A stretch of 64,000 bases of DNA from an uncultured Lachnospiraceae bacterium (GTDB lineage: Bacteria; Bacillota; Clostridia; Lachnospirales; Lachnospiraceae). Below the pieces are notes generated by a model. It ran no database searches. It saw nothing but the letters and a program-made list of their open reading frames with translations, and had not been told where the DNA came from. Positions 54,332-63,855 of the stretch are shown in pieces. The stretch is taken from contig CACZBK010000008.1 in assembly GCA_902779395.1 (NCBI GenBank), positions 1 through 64,000 of the forward strand, in the 5' to 3' direction. Both the position numbers and the translations under genes were made by a program. Each line of letters starts with the position of its first letter. Within the stretch, counting starts at the first letter, position 1.

Positions 54332-56287
54332 TTAAGTCAGATATTCTGCCATAAACTCGTCTTCGGTGATGATACGGATTCCCAATGCTTTGGCCTCCTT
54401 GTTCTTTGTGGATGAGGAGGCCGCATCATTATTGATGAGACATTCCGTCTTTTTGCTGACGGATCCCGCTACCTTTCCTCCAAGTTCTTCTATCTTCGCT
54501 TTCAGTGCATTTCTGTTTTCAAAATGAAGAAGATTTCCCGTAATAACAAAAGTCTTCCCGGATAGCAGCTGCTCCCCATCCGCCCTGCTGCTCTTTTCAA
54601 TTTCAAGCTGCGCCAGAAGGTCATCAAATATCCTTATTTTTTCATTGTCATGCATAAACGAATAAAAAGCATCAGCCATTACAGGCCCAACTCCTTCAAT
54701 AGCCGAAAGTTCATCTTTATCTGCATCCTTAAGTTTTGCCGCATCCTCATCAAAATGTTTTGAGATGAGCTTAGCATTTGCCAGGCCTATTCCGGGTATG
54801 CCGAGCGCATTGATAAGGCGTGCCATACTGGTTTTTCTGCTCTTTTCTATAGCTGAAACCAGTTTATCCGCTGCCTTATCCTTAAAACCTTCAAGTCTGA
54901 GAAGCTCTTCTTTCCTGTCCGCTAAGCCATAAAGATCTGCGAACTCATGGATCAGGCCCGCTGAGATCAGTTTTTCGATGGTCGCTTCAGATAAGCCTTC
55001 TATATTCATGGCGTCCCGCTCTACAAAATGAACATAGGCCTTCAGATCCTTTGCAGGGCAGTCATTTCCGCTGCATCTTAACACCATGGTATCAGCTTCC
55101 TTTTCTATAAAGGCAGGTGAACCGCAAACGGGACATTTTTCCGGTATAGCAAGAGTATCACTCTTATCCAGATTTTCAGAGATCTGGGGGATTATCATAT
55201 TGGCTTTATATACCATGATGCGGTCTCCGATGCCAAGCTTCAGCTGTTTTATTATACTGATGTTATGAAGGCTCGCTCTGGAGACTTCCGTCCCTTCCAA
55301 TTCCACAGTATCAAATACAGCAACAGGATTGATCAGGCCGGTTCTTGATGTATTCCACTCCACCTCTTTAAGTTTTGTCATAGCGGTCTCGTCCGCCCAC
55401 TTAAAGGCGATAGCGCCTCTGGGAAACTTTGCTGTCCTGCCCAGAGAAGCCGCATACACCAGATCATCATATGCCAATACCAGCCCATCCGAAGGTATGT
55501 CGTTATCAGCTATCTTCTGCTCAAAACGTCCTACAGCTTCTACAACATTCGAAGAATCAACTCTTTCATGCTCCACAACGGTAAAGCCGTTTTTTTCCAG
55601 GAAAGCAAACTGTTTTTCCATGGATCCGTCAAAATCCATCCCTTCTGCGCTGACAAGCGAGAATATTATCACCTGCACACTTCGCTTTGCGGTGACCGCG
55701 CTGTCTAACTGTCTGACCGAACCGCTGCACAGATTTCTGGGGTTTTTATATTTTGCGCCTTCTTCAGGTATGCTGTCATTGATCCGTTCAAAATCCCTGT
55801 ATCCTATTACCGCTTCTCCCCTTAAAACCAGTCTTCCTTTGTACTCGATCCTTTGTGGCAGATTGATAAATGTCCTGGCATTATTTGTAACAACTTCTCC
55901 TATCTCACCGTTACCGCGGGTCACACATTTAATAAGTTCTCCGGCTTCGTAAGTAAGCACGACGGTAAGGCCGTCTTCTTTCCATGAAAGCAGGCCTTCT
56001 TTATCTCCCAGCCAGGCAGCCAGCTCTTCCCTGCTCTTCGTCTTCGCCAAAGAAAGCATGGGTGATGCATGCGGCTCTTTCGGAAGGAAATCAACTGCTT
56101 CGTATCCCACTTTAAGAGTCGGGCTGTCCGGAAACACTATCCCCGTCTTTTCCTCAAGTTCTTTTAATTCATCATACAGTGCATCATAAGTGTAATTTGA
56201 CATTATTTCGGTATCTTTTGCATAATATGCCTCTGATGCTTCATTCAAAAGATCCGTCAGTTCCCTTATCCTTTTTTTCTCATCCAT
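54332..56287 (-). CDS. ligA: NAD-dependent DNA ligase
   Basis: 651 residues, slightly short of the usual 670. It seals nicks during replication and repair. The adenylation Lys lies in LLSWKEDGLTV (KxDG). An Ia-type start (EASEAYYAKDTEIMSNYTYDALYDEL), an OB fold, a zinc finger with four Cys (CPVCGSPAF ... CSGNDCPAKD), helix-hairpin-helix repeats (ALGIPGIGLANAKLI) and a C-terminal BRCT domain (GKTFVITGNLLHFENR) follow. ATG 56287 has AAGGAGAGG upstream. It converges on metA. Confidence 0.95.
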   Translation of the reverse strand: MDEKKRIRELTDLLNEASEAYYAKDTEIMSNYTYDALYDELKELEEKTGIVFPDSPTLKVGYEAVDFLPKEPHASPMLSLAKTKSREELAAWLGDKEGLLSWKEDGLTVVLTYEAGELIKCVTRGNGEIGEVVTNNARTFINLPQRIEYKGRLVLRGEAVIGYRDFERINDSIPEEGAKYKNPRNLCSGSVRQLDSAVTAKRSVQVIIFSLVSAEGMDFDGSMEKQFAFLEKNGFTVVEHERVDSSNVVEAVGRFEQKIADNDIPSDGLVLAYDDLVYAASLGRTAKFPRGAIAFKWADETAMTKLKEVEWNTSRTGLINPVAVFDTVELEGTEVSRASLHNISIIKQLKLGIGDRIMVYKANMIIPQISENLDKSDTLAIPEKCPVCGSPAFIEKEADTMVLRCSGNDCPAKDLKAYVHFVERDAMNIEGLSEATIEKLISAGLIHEFADLYGLADRKEELLRLEGFKDKAADKLVSAIEKSRKTSMARLINALGIPGIGLANAKLISKHFDEDAAKLKDADKDELSAIEGVGPVMADAFYSFMHDNEKIRIFDDLLAQLEIEKSSRADGEQLLSGKTFVITGNLLHFENRNALKAKIEELGGKVAGSVSKKTECLINNDAASSSTKNKEAKALGIRIITEDEFMAEYLT

Positions 56288-56329
56288 GATATAGCCTCTC
56301 CTTTCGGGCAGGATATTATAATACATACA

Positions 56330-56351
56330 AAAGGGGCGCTAACGCCCCTTT
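56330..56351 (-). terminator. Intrinsic terminator after the CarD-like gene
   Basis: Perfect 9-bp stem AAAGGGGCG-CTAA-CGCCCCTTT immediately after the CarD-like gene's stop and just upstream of the ligA start. Flanking A/T tracts on either strand could serve both directions. Confidence 0.7.
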
Positions 56352-56372
56352 GATAAAAACGTTCACACTGTA

Positions 56373-56861
56373 TCATCCCAACGCTTTATTAAGTAATGCC
56401 AGTGATTCCTCCATGCTTATGGAAAGCGATACCGCAAGTTCACTCATCACTATCCTTTCAGCGTAAGTCAGATATTTCGCATCTGTTATGTTTAGACTCT
56501 TATGGTTCTTCTTGTTAATGGCACGCACATTACGGAGATGCCTGATAAGATTAGCTACTTCCACGCTGTCGGCATTCTGCAAGATAGCATCACATGCCTC
56601 CCGGTCAGGTAATCCGCCCTCCATGTGCCCTGCCTCGATGAGTCTGACTGTTTCCTGGGCTTTTTTCTTTCCCATTACTTTTCTGGATATCTCTTCTTCT
56701 TTTGTAACAGGAACATAAATAGTATCCCTTGAATCATAAACCGGTTTTAAAGAATAGTAGATTTTGTCCGGACCGCCAAAATCCAGCGGCCCTATCTCAA
56801 CTATCTGACATGCCCCGGAAACACCATACATAACATGATCGCCTATATTGTATTTCTGCAT
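56373..56861 (-). CDS. CarD-family transcriptional regulator
   Basis: 162 residues from ATG 56861 (GGAGG upstream). The N-terminal RNA-polymerase-interacting fold (YNIGDHVMYGVSGACQIVEI and DTIYVPV) is typical of CarD/CdnL/TRCF-like RID domains. The helical C-terminus would contact DNA. Such proteins stabilise open complexes and often control rRNA or stress genes. It sits between HU and ligA on the same strand with its own terminator. Direct GTGAACA repeats lie upstream and could mark its control. Confidence 0.88.
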   Translation of the reverse strand: MQKYNIGDHVMYGVSGACQIVEIGPLDFGGPDKIYYSLKPVYDSRDTIYVPVTKEEEISRKVMGKKKAQETVRLIEAGHMEGGLPDREACDAILQNADSVEVANLIRHLRNVRAINKKNHKSLNITDAKYLTYAERIVMSELAVSLSISMEESLALLNKALG

Positions 56862-56931
56862 AAATCCTCCATTTCCGGTAAACAACAGAAAATCACATGC
56901 TTATTTTATCAAACAACGCCCTCAAAATCCA

Positions 56932-56949
56932 GTGAACAATTTGTGAACA
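56932..56949. repeat. Direct GTGAACA repeats upstream of the CarD-like gene
   Basis: GTGAACA at 56932-56938 and 56943-56949, 11 nt apart (about one helical turn), between the HU terminator and the CarD-like start. A weak TAAAAT -10 box lies downstream on the minus strand. Could be an operator. Confidence 0.3.
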
Positions 56950-56970
56950 TCGGCGATATTATGTAAACAA

Positions 56971-56998
56971 AAAGGTGTTCCCGAAAGGGAACACCTTT
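56971..56998 (-). terminator. Intrinsic terminator after HU
   Basis: A perfect 12-bp stem AAAGGTGTTCCC-GAAA-GGGAACACCTTT, followed on the minus strand by a T tract (TTTTTGTTT). It ends the HU transcript. Confidence 0.9.
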
Positions 56999-57021
56999 AT
57001 AAGAGTTATTTCAATTAATGA

Positions 57022-57321
57022 TTACTTAGACTTCTTAGCTCCGTTAACAGCATCCTTGAATGCCTTGCCGGCCTTAAATCTGGGTGCCTTTGAAGCTTTG
57101 ATCTTAATAGTCTCGCCGGTAGAAGGATTACGGCCGGTACGTGCCTTTCTCTCAGCCACTTCGAAAGTACCGAAGCCAACGAGCTGAACCTTACGATCGC
57201 CCTTCTTGTTAGCCAGTTCCTTCTTAACAACATCAACAAATGCGTTAAGTCCAGCTTCAGCGTCCTTCTTTGAAAGCTTGGTCTGCTTTACAATAGCTTC
57301 TACTAATTCTGCCTTGTTCAT
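57022..57321 (-). CDS. hup: HU-family DNA-binding protein
   Basis: 99 residues. MNKAELVEAIVKQTKLSKKDAEAGLNAF and the arm motif GRNPSTGETIKIKASKAPRFKAGKAFKDAVN match HU. It compacts and bends DNA. Promoter and terminator on both sides show a single-gene transcript. Confidence 0.97.
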   Translation of the reverse strand: MNKAELVEAIVKQTKLSKKDAEAGLNAFVDVVKKELANKKGDRKVQLVGFGTFEVAERKARTGRNPSTGETIKIKASKAPRFKAGKAFKDAVNGAKKSK

Positions 57322-57375
57322 CTCTCTCTCCTCTCAAATGTTTTATTTTACGGCACTTTCACACCGTCTGCACAA

Positions 57376-57404
57376 AGAATACCACTATTATCAGTGTTTT
57401 TCAA
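57376..57404 (-). promoter_or_regulatory. Predicted hup promoter
   Basis: TTGAAA (57404-57399) and TATTCT (57381-57376) on the minus strand, spacer 17 nt, about 55 nt before the start codon. Confidence 0.55.
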
Positions 57405-57451
57405 GAGAAAAACACAACTTTTACCCAAAAAGTCACAACATATTGTGGTTT

Positions 57452-58186
57452 TTAATCGGTTTTTCCGCTCATTCGTTTCAGCTTCTCTCTTTCCCATTCA
57501 AAGATAAATCGTACGAATTCTTCCCTGGCTTCCCTCTTCATATCAACAAATTGCATGCAGTGTTCGTAACGTCCTTTTTGATTATTAAGCAATCCGGTCC
57601 TGACCAGCTTTCCCAGGAAAATATAATTCTTCTTTCCGCCATCGGGGGTCTCCGCTACGAGATGAGTTATCACCATGGCCTGAGGCTGCATTTCGGTTCT
57701 GGTTGTAAAGCGTATACCGCCACCGCTTACATCCAGCGTGGTTCCTTCCTCAAAACCGGGCATGCGCAGCAGTGTACCGTTTTTCGTAGCTTCCCTGAAC
57801 TCGTTTGCATTTTCGGCGGTAAGGACAAGATATCGGACCGGTATAGAGGTTTCAAGCCGGAAAAATTCTCTGCGTTCATATTTCTGCAGGCTCCCTGTAA
57901 GCTTGATATCCACTACACGGATATTACCTTCGCTTCGGCTTTTGACCACCTCTATCGGCGCATTATATATCCTGCTCCCAAAGAAAAAGGCATTAAACCT
58001 CTCACCCGCATGAACAGGTATCAGACGGGCTTTTATCACAGGATTTGTAATGGTCAGATTCTCGCTGTCATCGATGTCATGTATGGCGCTGGCCATTTTC
58101 TTTTCCTGTGCTTCAGGATCATCCAGATTGTATTTACGCCCCACCAGCTCAAGCGGCATACCGGGCTTTAATACTTTTTCCGCCAT
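57452..58186 (-). CDS. YcgR-like PilZ c-di-GMP receptor
   Basis: 244 residues. The N-terminal half resembles the YcgR flagellar-brake fold. The PilZ domain starts at ERREFFRLE (RxxxR) and includes DVSGGGIRF (D/NxSxxG), the two loops that hold c-di-GMP. It therefore probably reads out c-di-GMP to affect motility or surface. GGGGAG precedes the ATG. It follows the aminotransferase gene by 15 nt. A flagellar system is not in this window. Confidence 0.88.
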   Translation of the reverse strand: MAEKVLKPGMPLELVGRKYNLDDPEAQEKKMASAIHDIDDSENLTITNPVIKARLIPVHAGERFNAFFFGSRIYNAPIEVVKSRSEGNIRVVDIKLTGSLQKYERREFFRLETSIPVRYLVLTAENANEFREATKNGTLLRMPGFEEGTTLDVSGGGIRFTTRTEMQPQAMVITHLVAETPDGGKKNYIFLGKLVRTGLLNNQKGRYEHCMQFVDMKREAREEFVRFIFEWEREKLKRMSGKTD

Positions 58187-58201
58187 AAACTCCCCTGCAA
58201 C

Positions 58202-59485
58202 TTATTCTCCCAATATTTTTTCTGCACTGACGATCTTTACGCACAGTACAAAGAGCTCTGCAGCCTTCTTAAGATCTTCAACCGGCGGCAGGGTAGGCGC
58301 TATCCTGATATTGCTGTCCCTGGGATCTTTTCCATAAGGCCAGGTAGCACCTGCTCCCGTCATTACGACTCCTGCTTTCTTAGCCTTAAGAACTATAGCC
58401 TTTGCACAGCCTTCAAGTGCATCAAAGCTGATAAAATAACCTCCCTTGGGCTTGGTCCATTCACCGATATCCAGTCCTCCCAATCCGTCTTCAAGAACCT
58501 TTTCAACCATCTCAAATTTAGGTCTTATGATATCGGCATGCTTTCTCATATGTTCTGTCATGCCGTGAATATCCTTAAAGAAACGCACATGGCGAAGCTG
58601 GTTTACTTTATCATGACCTATGGTCTGATTCTTAAGCTGGTTCTTGATATCTTCAAGATTGTTAAGCGACGTAGCAAGCGCAGCTATACCGCTTCCGGGG
58701 AAAGTTATCTTCGAAGTGGAAGCGAATTTGTATACCATATCGGGATTCCCAGCTTTTTTACACTCTGCAAGTATCTCAACAAGGTAATCCTGATCATCAT
58801 CATACAGATGATGAATGCAATAAGCATTATCCCAAAAGATCCTGAAATCCTTAGCAGCAGGTTTAAGCCTTGCAAAACGGCGGACCGTGGCATCGGAATA
58901 TGAATATCCCTGAGGATTTGAATACTTGGGAACACACCAGATACCCTTTATCGATGCATCCTCGGAAACAAGTTTTTCTACCATATCCATATCGGGTCCT
59001 TCAGGGCTCATAGGAACAGGTATCATCTCTATACCGAAATACTCCGTTATCGCAAAATGCCTGTCATATCCCGGTACAGGGCATAAAAACTTTACCTTAT
59101 CCAGCTTACACCAGGGAGTACTTCCCATAATACCGTGTGTCATAGCCCTTGCAACGGTATCATACATCACATTAAGAGATGAATTACCGTAAATGATTAT
59201 ATTATCGGGATGATTCTCCATCATGTCGCCAAGAAGCTGTTTAGCCTCAGGGATACCGTCTAAGCAGCCGTAATTCCGGCAGTCGGTACCATCCTCACAC
59301 ATAAGATCCACTTTTGAATTGAGCACATCCATCATGCCCATAGATATATCAAGCTGTTCCTTACAGGGCTTTCCCCTGCTCATATTCAAAGAAAGGTTCA
59401 TAGCCAGATACTTCTGATATTCACTGTTAAGCTTCTCCAGCTCTGCCTTCAGCTCTTCTTTTGACATTTCCCTGTACGCTTTCAT
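58202..59485 (-). CDS. PLP-dependent aminotransferase (MocR-like class I, aspartate-type)
   Basis: 427 residues from ATG 59485 (GGAGGAA upstream). The pyridoxal lysine lies in FASTSKITFPGSG, preceded by FWDNAYCIHHL. The pattern ISMGMMDVLNSKVDLM, GCLDGIPEAKQLL and GVVMTGAGATWPYGKDPRDSNIRIAP fits the PF12897 group of aspartate-type aminotransferases. It probably exchanges amino groups between glutamate/aspartate and a 2-oxoacid; exact substrate not assignable. It is followed by the PilZ gene and the two may be co-transcribed, with no obvious functional link. Confidence 0.88.
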   Translation of the reverse strand: MKAYREMSKEELKAELEKLNSEYQKYLAMNLSLNMSRGKPCKEQLDISMGMMDVLNSKVDLMCEDGTDCRNYGCLDGIPEAKQLLGDMMENHPDNIIIYGNSSLNVMYDTVARAMTHGIMGSTPWCKLDKVKFLCPVPGYDRHFAITEYFGIEMIPVPMSPEGPDMDMVEKLVSEDASIKGIWCVPKYSNPQGYSYSDATVRRFARLKPAAKDFRIFWDNAYCIHHLYDDDQDYLVEILAECKKAGNPDMVYKFASTSKITFPGSGIAALATSLNNLEDIKNQLKNQTIGHDKVNQLRHVRFFKDIHGMTEHMRKHADIIRPKFEMVEKVLEDGLGGLDIGEWTKPKGGYFISFDALEGCAKAIVLKAKKAGVVMTGAGATWPYGKDPRDSNIRIAPTLPPVEDLKKAAELFVLCVKIVSAEKILGE

Positions 59486-59585
59486 AACTGCATTCCTCCA
59501 AAACATTCCCGTTACCGGGGGCTTTTAAACATAATATATTATAATACACGTTTACAGAGCTTTTGTAAAACTCTTTTTAACAAAA

Positions 59586-59620
59586 AAAGAAGAGACCGGG
59601 CCCGAATCAGTCTCTTCTTT
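59586..59620 (-). terminator. Intrinsic terminator after tpiA
   Basis: Perfect 11-bp stem AAAGAAGAGAC/GTCTCTTCTTT around a 13-nt loop, continuing into TTTTTTT on the minus strand. Confidence 0.9.
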
Positions 59621-59641
59621 GAGATTCGATATTAAATTGTC

Positions 59642-60388
59642 TTATGCGTTAACGATCTTTCCGAAATCAGGCTTAAGAGAAGCCCCGCCGATAAGACCGC
59701 CATCGATATCCGGCTTAGCCAGAAGTTCTGCAGCGTTGCCTGCATTCATGGATCCGCCGTACTGGATACGTACTGCCTCAGCAGTATCGGTATCATACAT
59801 TTCAGCTATCAGATCACGTATAAGCTTGCAAACTTCCTGAGCCTGATCTGCAGTAGCGGTCTCGCCGGTACCGATAGCCCAGATAGGTTCATATGCGATA
59901 ACCAGTTTCTTCACCTGATCTGCAGTCACACCGGAAAGATCCCAGCTGATCTGTCTCTTGATCCACTCCTGATAGGTTCCTGCCTTGCGAAGTGCAAGTG
60001 ATTCACCACAGCAAAGGATGGGATTTAACCCTGCAGCAAATGCTTTCTTTACCTTTGCATTGATCAGCACATCATTCTCACCGAAAATATCCCTTCTCTC
60101 GGAATGTCCGATGATGATATACTCAACACCTGCATCCTTAAGCATAGGAGCACTGATCTCACCGGTAAATGCGCCCTTGTCTTCGATGTAGAAATTCTCT
60201 GCACCTACATGCACATTGCTGCCTTTTACTGCAGCAGCTACAGGAACGATATCAATAGCGGGTACGCAGTAAACTACGTCCACATCATCGTTCTTTACAA
60301 GATCCTTAAGCTCGTCACAGAGCTTAACTGCCTCACTGGGAGTCATGTTCATCTTCCAGTTTCCGGCTATAATCCTTCTTCTTGCCAT
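59642..60388 (-). CDS. tpiA: Triose-phosphate isomerase
   Basis: 248 residues. It interconverts dihydroxyacetone phosphate and glyceraldehyde 3-phosphate. [27 protein letters not shown] (catalytic His) and [22 protein letters not shown] (catalytic Glu) are intact. ATG 60388 has AAGGAG upstream and is preferred over an upstream in-frame ATG. Last gene of the gap-pgk-tpiA series, with a terminator 21 nt after its stop. Confidence 0.97.
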   Translation of the reverse strand: MARRRIIAGNWKMNMTPSEAVKLCDELKDLVKNDDVDVVYCVPAIDIVPVAAAVKGSNVHVGAENFYIEDKGAFTGEISAPMLKDAGVEYIIIGHSERRDIFGENDVLINAKVKKAFAAGLNPILCCGESLALRKAGTYQEWIKRQISWDLSGVTADQVKKLVIAYEPIWAIGTGETATADQAQEVCKLIRDLIAEMYDTDTAEAVRIQYGGSMNAGNAAELLAKPDIDGGLIGGASLKPDFGKIVNA

Positions 60389-60456
60389 TTTTCTTCTCCT
60401 TTTTTTATTCATGTCGTAACAGTAAGATCTTTCTCCTGCTAAGACATGTTTGTTCC

Positions 60457-61215
60457 TTAATCCAACTTATTCCCGCAGTTACCGCAGAATGCACCGGTCT
60501 GACCGCTGGCACCGCATACGCTGCAGGTCTTTCCATCAGCTTTTTCTTCCTTAACAGGCTCGGCAGCTTTCTCAGCTTCTTCATTTTTAGAAGTTTCTTC
60601 TGTCTTTTCTGCTTCGGAAGATTTTTCTTCGTTATCTGCTTTTTTCGCAGTATCCGCGGAGTTTTCAGTGATCTCCCCAGCCTTTTCCTCTTTATCTTCC
60701 TTCTTTTCTTCAGCGCCGGGCTCTGAGTTAACCGGTACGATGACCGGCGGCACCGGCTGCCCTATAGGCTGTCCCATCACAGGCTGGTTCACAGGCTGCC
60801 CCATGGGCTGTCCCATCACAGGCTGGTTCACAGGCTGCCCCATGGGCTGTCCCATCACAGGCTGGTTAATAGGTTGCCCCATGGGCTGTCCCATCATCGG
60901 CTGCTGATACATGCCCTGCTGGTTAAAAGGCTGTTGACCTATTGCTGCGGTCTCGGCTTTTTTGGCAGCCAGATCGCTCTTAAGCTTATTCAGCTCAGCC
61001 TCCTTGTTCATCAGCAACTGAACAAGATTTCTGCAGGCATCATCCGGATCATTTTTATGGATACTGTAATATGCCATGCCAAGCTGGGCATAGAGATTGT
61101 TCATCTCCTTCTCCTTAGCCGTAACCTGGGAATTAATGCCCATGGCATCAACATTACCGCTAACTTTAGCCCCCAGATTGTCGGCAGCATTAACTATACT
61201 GTCAAAGAACCCCAT
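60457..61215 (-). CDS. Zinc-ribbon protein with MGQP tandem repeats
   Basis: 252 residues. An N-terminal helical region ([25 protein letters not shown] and [20 protein letters not shown]) resembles small zinc-ribbon proteins common in gut Clostridia. The middle is a repeat of [13 protein letters not shown] (13 residues, 39 nt). A long acidic/Lys-rich linker then leads to a C-terminal zinc ribbon ([20 protein letters not shown]). Location is unknown; it has no signal peptide. It lies between pgk and tpiA, an unusual guest inside the glycolytic block, separated from pgk by REP-like repeats. Confidence 0.8.
   Translation of the reverse strand: MGFFDSIVNAADNLGAKVSGNVDAMGINSQVTAKEKEMNNLYAQLGMAYYSIHKNDPDDACRNLVQLLMNKEAELNKLKSDLAAKKAETAAIGQQPFNQQGMYQQPMMGQPMGQPINQPVMGQPMGQPVNQPVMGQPMGQPVNQPVMGQPIGQPVPPVIVPVNSEPGAEEKKEDKEEKAGEITENSADTAKKADNEEKSSEAEKTEETSKNEEAEKAAEPVKEEKADGKTCSVCGASGQTGAFCGNCGNKLD
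60767..60900 (-). repeat. 39-nt tandem repeat coding [13 protein letters not shown]
   Basis: Unit boundaries at 60767, 60806, 60845 and 60884 give a period of exactly 39 nt, in frame in the zinc-ribbon protein. The copies are nearly identical, suggesting recent expansion. Confidence 0.9.
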
Positions 61216-61235
61216 AAGAAAAGTCCTCCTTTGGA

Positions 61236-61387
61236 AAATTCGCGCTGCGCCTTTGGCTTGCGCTCACCTTAGTCTGTTTATCACTACCCGAATTGCGCTA
61301 AATTCGCGCTACGCCTTCGGCTTGCGCTCATTAAGCTTATCGGGTAAGTTCGAACTAAATTCGCGCTGCGCCTTTGGCTTGCGCTCA
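61236..61387. repeat. Three REP-like 31-nt repeats
   Basis: Copies at 61236-61266, 61300-61330 and 61357-61387 share AAATTCGCGCTGCGCCTTTG and its continuation GCTTGCGCTCA, with two or three changes. Read on the minus strand each has GCGC and GCC/GGC parts that can pair as a hairpin. A fourth partial copy and a GTTCGAAC palindrome lie between them. They fill the 180-nt gap between pgk and the zinc-ribbon gene. Confidence 0.8.
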
Positions 61388-61395
61388 TTAAGTTC

Positions 61396-62628
61396 TCACT
61401 TATCATCAGCTGCAACTACACCGGGAAGCTCTTTACCCTCAAGGAACTCAAGGGAAGCACCGCCGCCGGTAGAGATGTGGCTCATCTTATCAGCAAAGCC
61501 AAGCTGGTTAACAGCTGCTGCGCTGTCGCCGCCACCGATAATGGTAGTAGCTTCGGTCTCAGCCAGAGCCTTGGCTACTGCGATAGTACCCTTTGCAAGG
61601 GTAGGATTCTCGAATACGCCCATAGGTCCGTTCCAAACAACGGTCTTCGCACTCTTAACGGCCTCAGCGAACATCTCCTGGGTCTTAGGTCCTATATCAA
61701 GACCTTCCTTATCTGCAGGGATCTTGTCAGCATCAACGAAGGAAACTTCGATAGGTGCATCGATAGGATCCGGGAAACCGTCAGCGATAGTGGTATCAAC
61801 AGGCAGAAGAAGTTTCTTTCCAAGTGACTCTGCCTTAGCCATCATTTCCTTACAGTAATCGATCTTCTCATCATCAACCAGTGACTTTCCGATCTCATAG
61901 CCCTTAGCCTTAAGGAAGGTGAAAGCCATACCGCCGCCGATGATAAGTGTATCGCACTTCTCGAGCAGGTTATTGATAACATTGAGTTTATCTGCAACCT
62001 TAGCGCCGCCAAGGATCGCAACGAAAGGACGAACCGGATTCTCTACAGCGTTACCCAGGAAGTCGATCTCCTTCTTCATAAGGTAACCAACAGCACAGTT
62101 ACCGCCCTTAGCACGTACCTTCTCGGTAACAACTGCTACGGAAGCATGTGCACGGTGAGCAGAACCGAATGCATCACATACATAATCATCGCAAAGATCA
62201 GCAAGTTCGCTTGCGAATTTATCTCCTGCCTTTGCAGGCTTGGTCTCTTCTTCGCCACGGAAACGTGTATTCTGAAGAAGGATAACATCGCCTTCAGCCA
62301 TAGCTGCAACTGCAGCTGTAGCATCATCACCTGTTACATTATAGTCAGCGATGAACTTAACTTCCTTGCCCAGCTTCTCGGACAGACGCTTTGCAACGGG
62401 TGCAAGAGACTCTTTCTCATTAGGGCCTTCCTTCACCTTGCCAAGATGAGAGCAAAGGATAACCTTTCCGCCATCTGCCACCAGCTTGTTGATAGTGGGC
62501 AGAGCTGCATTGATACGGGTCTCATCAGTGATCTCGCCGTTCTTTAAAGGAACGTTAAAATCACAACGTACGAGTACTCTTCTTCCCTTTGCGCTGAAAT
62601 CATCAACAGATTTCTTATTAAGTGCCAT
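61396..62628 (-). CDS. pgk: Phosphoglycerate kinase
   Basis: 410 residues. Converts 1,3-bisphosphoglycerate and ADP to 3-phosphoglycerate and ATP. The N-terminal [27 protein letters not shown] and [10 protein letters not shown] bind substrate; the nucleotide stretch [13 protein letters not shown] and [12 protein letters not shown] is intact. A GGAGG site lies before the ATG. It lies downstream of gap, past a terminator-like hairpin, and upstream of the zinc-ribbon and tpiA genes. Confidence 0.97.
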   Translation of the reverse strand: MALNKKSVDDFSAKGRRVLVRCDFNVPLKNGEITDETRINAALPTINKLVADGGKVILCSHLGKVKEGPNEKESLAPVAKRLSEKLGKEVKFIADYNVTGDDATAAVAAMAEGDVILLQNTRFRGEEETKPAKAGDKFASELADLCDDYVCDAFGSAHRAHASVAVVTEKVRAKGGNCAVGYLMKKEIDFLGNAVENPVRPFVAILGGAKVADKLNVINNLLEKCDTLIIGGGMAFTFLKAKGYEIGKSLVDDEKIDYCKEMMAKAESLGKKLLLPVDTTIADGFPDPIDAPIEVSFVDADKIPADKEGLDIGPKTQEMFAEAVKSAKTVVWNGPMGVFENPTLAKGTIAVAKALAETEATTIIGGGDSAAAVNQLGFADKMSHISTGGGASLEFLEGKELPGVVAADDK

Positions 62629-62666
62629 TTTATATTCCTCCTAAAAAATTATTATCTTTAACAAAC

Positions 62667-62699
62667 AAGGTCCGGCCGGCATATACCGGACCGGACCTT
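62667..62699 (-). terminator. Terminator-like hairpin between gap and pgk
   Basis: Stem AAGGTCCGG/CCGGACCTT (9 bp, extended by CCGG pairing inside) followed on the minus strand by TTGTTTGTTAAAG. It may reduce read-through from gap into pgk, as gap is usually made in excess. Confidence 0.65.
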
Positions 62700-62801
62700 T
62701 ATCTTGATTCATAGTCTCAACCTATCACGCGGTATGGTAGCACATACATTTGTGATGTGTCGCGGCTGATGAAGCATTTTGATCTTAGCTCAGATTATTT
62801 C

Positions 62802-63803
62802 TCAGCCCAGCTCTGCAAAATACTTTATAGTACGTACCATCTGAGAGGTGTAGCTGTTCTCATTGTCATACCAGGATACAACCTGTACCAGGTTATCAGC
62901 GCCAACCATAGTCTGGGTAGCATCGAAGATAGAACCATAGGTGCTTCCTACGATATCGGAAGAAACGATCTCATCCTCGTTGTAGCCGAAGCTCTCGGAT
63001 GCAGCAGCCTTCATTGCTGCGTTGATCTCTTCCTTGGTAACACTCTTCTCTACGGTAGCAACCAAGATGGTGGTAGAACCGGTAGGGGTAGGAACACGCT
63101 GTGCGGAACCGATCAGCTTGCCGTTCAGCTCAGGGATAACAAGGCCGATTGCCTTTGCAGCTCCGGTTGAGTTGGGAACGATGTTGATAGCGCCTGCACG
63201 GCTTCTTCTGAGATCACCCTTTCTCTGAGGACCGTCGAGGATCATCTGATCACCGGTGTAAGCATGGATGGTGCTCATGATACCGCTCTTGATACCTGCA
63301 AGGTCGTTAAGAGCCTTAGCCATAGGTGCAAGGCAGTTTGTGGTGCAGCTTGCAGCAGAGATGATCTTATCATCCTTGGTAAGGGTGGTGTGGTTTACAT
63401 TGTATACGATGGTAGGCAGATCATTGCCTGCGGGTGCGGAGATAACAACCTTCTTAGCACCAGCATTGATGTGTGCCTGAGCCTTCTCCTTAGAGGTGTA
63501 GAAACCGGAGCACTCAAGAACAACGTCTACGCCCAGCTCACCCCAAGGGCAATTGTTAGCATCGGGCTCTTTGTAGATCTTAAGGGTCTTGCCGTTAACG
63601 GTGATGGAATCCTCACCAGCTGAAACGGTATCAGCCAGAGCATACTTACCCTGTGAAGAATCATACTTAAGAAGATGAGCCAGCATCTTGGGAGAAGTAA
63701 GATCGTTGATAGCAACTACCTCATATCCCTCTGCTCCGAACATCTGACGGAATGCAAGACGACCGATACGGCCAAAACCATTGATTGCAACTTTTACTGC
63801 CAT
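62802..63803 (-). CDS. gap: Glyceraldehyde-3-phosphate dehydrogenase, type I
   Basis: 333 residues. [19 protein letters not shown] binds [12 protein letters not shown] carries the catalytic Cys; [15 protein letters not shown] ends the family pattern. The SSQGK and D-loop arrangement favours NAD-linked glycolytic use. ATG 63803 has GGAGGAA upstream and is preferred over earlier in-frame starts. It has a promoter and a palindrome at the predicted transcription start. Confidence 0.97.
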   Translation of the reverse strand: MAVKVAINGFGRIGRLAFRQMFGAEGYEVVAINDLTSPKMLAHLLKYDSSQGKYALADTVSAGEDSITVNGKTLKIYKEPDANNCPWGELGVDVVLECSGFYTSKEKAQAHINAGAKKVVISAPAGNDLPTIVYNVNHTTLTKDDKIISAASCTTNCLAPMAKALNDLAGIKSGIMSTIHAYTGDQMILDGPQRKGDLRRSRAGAINIVPNSTGAAKAIGLVIPELNGKLIGSAQRVPTPTGSTTILVATVEKSVTKEEINAAMKAAASESFGYNEDEIVSSDIVGSTYGSIFDATQTMVGADNLVQVVSWYDNENSYTSQMVRTIKYFAELG

Positions 63804-63830
63804 TGTTAATTCCTCCATAAAAGATATTAG

Positions 63831-63847
63831 TTGTGAACTATTCACAT
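63831..63847. promoter_or_regulatory. Palindrome at the gap transcription start (Rex-like operator candidate)
   Basis: TTGTGAACTATTCACAT is a near-palindrome of TTGTGAA and TTCACAT half-sites with a 3-nt centre. It resembles Rex sites (TTGTGAA...TTCACAA), though the spacing is one or more bases short. It lies at about +2 to +18 of the predicted gap promoter, where a repressor would block it. Confidence 0.45.
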
Positions 63848-63855
63848 CGCCCACT

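Noticed and set aside
60668-60907. Plus-strand Cys/Gly/Trp-rich frame resembling a peptide precursor
   Set aside because: Antisense shadow of the MGQP repeat in the zinc-ribbon gene.
61236-61387. Possible CRISPR array
   Set aside because: Only three repeats, spacings of 33 and 26 nt, no cas genes nearby, and repeats that vary between copies.
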